From contig NZ_CP133017.1 in assembly GCF_030866765.1 (NCBI RefSeq), positions 5,422,501 through 5,486,500 of the forward strand: a stretch of DNA of 64,000 nucleotides. The letters run 5' to 3'. The DNA is from Paenibacillus silvisoli (lineage in GTDB: Bacteria > Bacillota > Bacilli > Paenibacillales > Paenibacillaceae). Of this stretch, positions 62,798-64,000 are shown one piece after another; within the stretch, counting starts at the first letter, position 1; each line of letters starts with the position of its first letter. Under the pieces are notes generated by a model. It did not search any database and was not told where the DNA came from. It saw only the letters and a program-made list of their open reading frames with translations. Made by a program: the position numbers and the translations under genes.

Positions 62798-64000
62798 TCA
62801 AGCTTGGCTCGAAGCAGATGGCACCAGGGAAAGCGTGTAGAACTCGGCCGAGCGAGCGTCGCTTTTGCCGCCGCCGCTGTAGATGACGACTAACAGCGTC
62901 TCTTCGTCCGCCGATACGACGCCTTCTTGCAGATAGCGGTTCAGGTTGAACGGCAGCCGTTCGATGACGGCATGCTTCTGGAGCTCCTTCTCGCTCAGAC
63001 CGAGCGCCGCGAACGCCTCCGACACCTCCGCCGGACGGTCGGCAAGACGCTGCATCCAGCCGTTCAGCTCGGCTTTATCCATCGTGAAGTCCCACCATAC
63101 TTTGCGCGGCTTGTAGTTGTGGTTCAGGAAGTAATCCAGCTTCATCAGGCCGAGCGCGACATCCAGCTGCCAGCCGCCGTGTTCTTCGTCCTTGCGAACT
63201 GCATCCGTCTCCGACAGAAACGCCCATAAGCGCGAGAACAGATCCTCCAGCTGATGGCCGATCTTCTGCCAGCCCCGGCCTTCCCAGAAATCGCCGAACT
63301 GCTGGAAGAAGTCGAACGCCGATGGAAACGCCCGCTCGATGAGATAGAGCAGCGCATGATCCATCCGGTGCGCGTTCCAGTACTTTTCAAGCACGTCCTC
63401 GACGCGCTTGATCCGCACGATATCCGAGAACGGCATAATGTCGTTGCCGAGAATTTCGTAAGGCGCGCGGTCCATGTAAATATAGCCGTGCTTGTCCGCG
63501 TCGAGACGCATGCCGGTGCCGCGCAGCATTTTCAAGAAGCCCAACTGAAGCTCCTCCGGACGCAGCTCGAACACGTCATTGAACGTTTTGCGGAACGAAT
63601 CGTAATCCTCATGCGGCAAGCCGGCGATCAAGTCGAGATGCTGGTCGATCTTGCCGCTCTCCTTCACCTTCTGGACCGTGCGGGTCAGCTTGGTGAAATT
63701 TTGGCGGCGCTGCACCGCTTCGTTCGTCAGATCGTTCGTCGATTGGACGCCGATCTCGAAGCGGAAGATGCCCGGCGGCGCATGCTCCGCCAAATAATCG
63801 AGCACCTCGGGGCGCATGATGTCCGCCGTAATTTCGAATTGGAATACGCAGCCTTTATGGTTCTCGATCAGAAATCGAAAGATTTCCAGCGCATAGTCGC
63901 GCTTGATGTTGAAGGTCCGGTCGACGAACTTGATCAGCTTCGCGCCGGAATCGATCAAGTACAGCAGGTCCGATTTGGTCCGTTCCATATCGAAATACCG
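62798..64000 (-). CDS. Radical SAM protein, C-terminal part (N-terminus off window)
   Basis: The open frame runs through the window edge at 64000, so the N-terminal part with the CxxxCxxC cluster is not visible. What remains is 400 residues: VDRTFNIKRDYALEIFRFL and FQFEITADIMRPEVLDYL from the SAM barrel, then the QHLDLIAGLPHEDYDSF segment. The rest resembles the DUF4080 tail of B12-binding radical SAM proteins. An internal ATG at 63988 is not the true start. Confidence 0.85.
   Translation of the reverse strand, partial: RYFDMERTKSDLLYLIDSGAKLIKFVDRTFNIKRDYALEIFRFLIENHKGCVFQFEITADIMRPEVLDYLAEHAPPGIFRFEIGVQSTNDLTNEAVQRRQNFTKLTRTVQKVKESGKIDQHLDLIAGLPHEDYDSFRKTFNDVFELRPEELQLGFLKMLRGTGMRLDADKHGYIYMDRAPYEILGNDIMPFSDIVRIKRVEDVLEKYWNAHRMDHALLYLIERAFPSAFDFFQQFGDFWEGRGWQKIGHQLEDLFSRLWAFLSETDAVRKDEEHGGWQLDVALGLMKLDYFLNHNYKPRKVWWDFTMDKAELNGWMQRLADRPAEVSEAFAALGLSEKELQKHAVIERLPFNLNRYLQEGVVSADEETLLVVIYSGGGKSDARSAEFYTLSLVPSASSQA

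Overview
The window looks like chromosomal DNA from a Paenibacillaceae bacterium (Paenibacillus or Cohnella type). The reasons are a moderately high G+C content, strong AGGAGG ribosome binding sites with frequent GTG and TTG starts, a YesM/YesN two-component pair, SigI/RsgI, YtqA/YtqB, a T-box-led ilv-leu cluster, and an infC gene with an ATT start. No rRNA, tRNA, CRISPR array or prophage was seen. One decayed insertion sequence is present.

Layout. 1-5.8 kb (minus): a partial carbohydrate-related gene and a DUF4038 glycosidase-like gene, then a YesM/YesN sensor-regulator pair. 6.1-9.2 kb (plus): an APH-family kinase, an M42 aminopeptidase, a cluster of short intergenic repeats and a lipoprotein. 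9.2-15 kb (minus): gluconate/xylulose-type kinase, AlkD-like DNA repair protein, an unusual MerR-HTH/FtsZ-like fusion gene with a MerR-type promoter, a decayed IS4-type element with a 10-bp target duplication, and a secreted EEP-family hydrolase. 15-21 kb: dehydrogenase, AraC regulator, GDP-fucose synthase-like gene, serine beta-lactamase-like hydrolase, TPR-like protein, creatininase. 21-28.5 kb: a three-domain secreted NucB-type nuclease, a DUF4874-like glycosidase with FN3 and carbohydrate-binding domains, a YuiH-like molybdoenzyme, a CBO0543 membrane protein, a GNAT/MFS pair. 28.6-35 kb: leucyl aminopeptidase, then a histidine kinase with an RsbU-type N-terminus next to a degenerate RsbT-like protein, and the SigI/RsgI stress pair. 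35-45 kb: peroxiredoxin and the branched-chain amino acid genes in transcription order ilvB-ilvN-ilvC-leuA, then a NarL-type two-component system, then leuB. The T-box leader controls ilvB. 45-47.6 kb: acetyltransferase, Gly-rich protein, and infC-rpmI-rplT with an L20-type leader. 47.6-64 kb: glycosyltransferases, PAP2 phosphatase, trmB, the ytqA/ytqB tRNA-modification pair, VOC protein, manA, a His-rich membrane protein/lipoprotein pair, a polyprenyl-phosphate sugar cluster, a FrnE-like DsbA protein, an aldo/keto reductase, and a partial radical SAM gene.

How the genes work together. The ilv-leu genes form a biosynthetic cluster read from a sigma-A promoter through an aminoacylation sensor. 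infC-rpmI-rplT is a translation operon with a leader attenuator. ytqA and ytqB are adjacent and act on the tRNA wobble uridine. The cluster at 57.8-60.6 kb combines a polyprenol-sugar synthase, a small flippase-like protein and a multi-membrane transferase. It probably decorates a cell-surface glycan.

The two most unusual items are the MerR/FtsZ-like fusion at 11.6-12.5 kb and the apparent coupling of an RsbT-like switch protein to an RsbU_N-bearing histidine kinase at 30.3-32.2 kb. All family assignments come from reading motifs by eye. No database search was possible.
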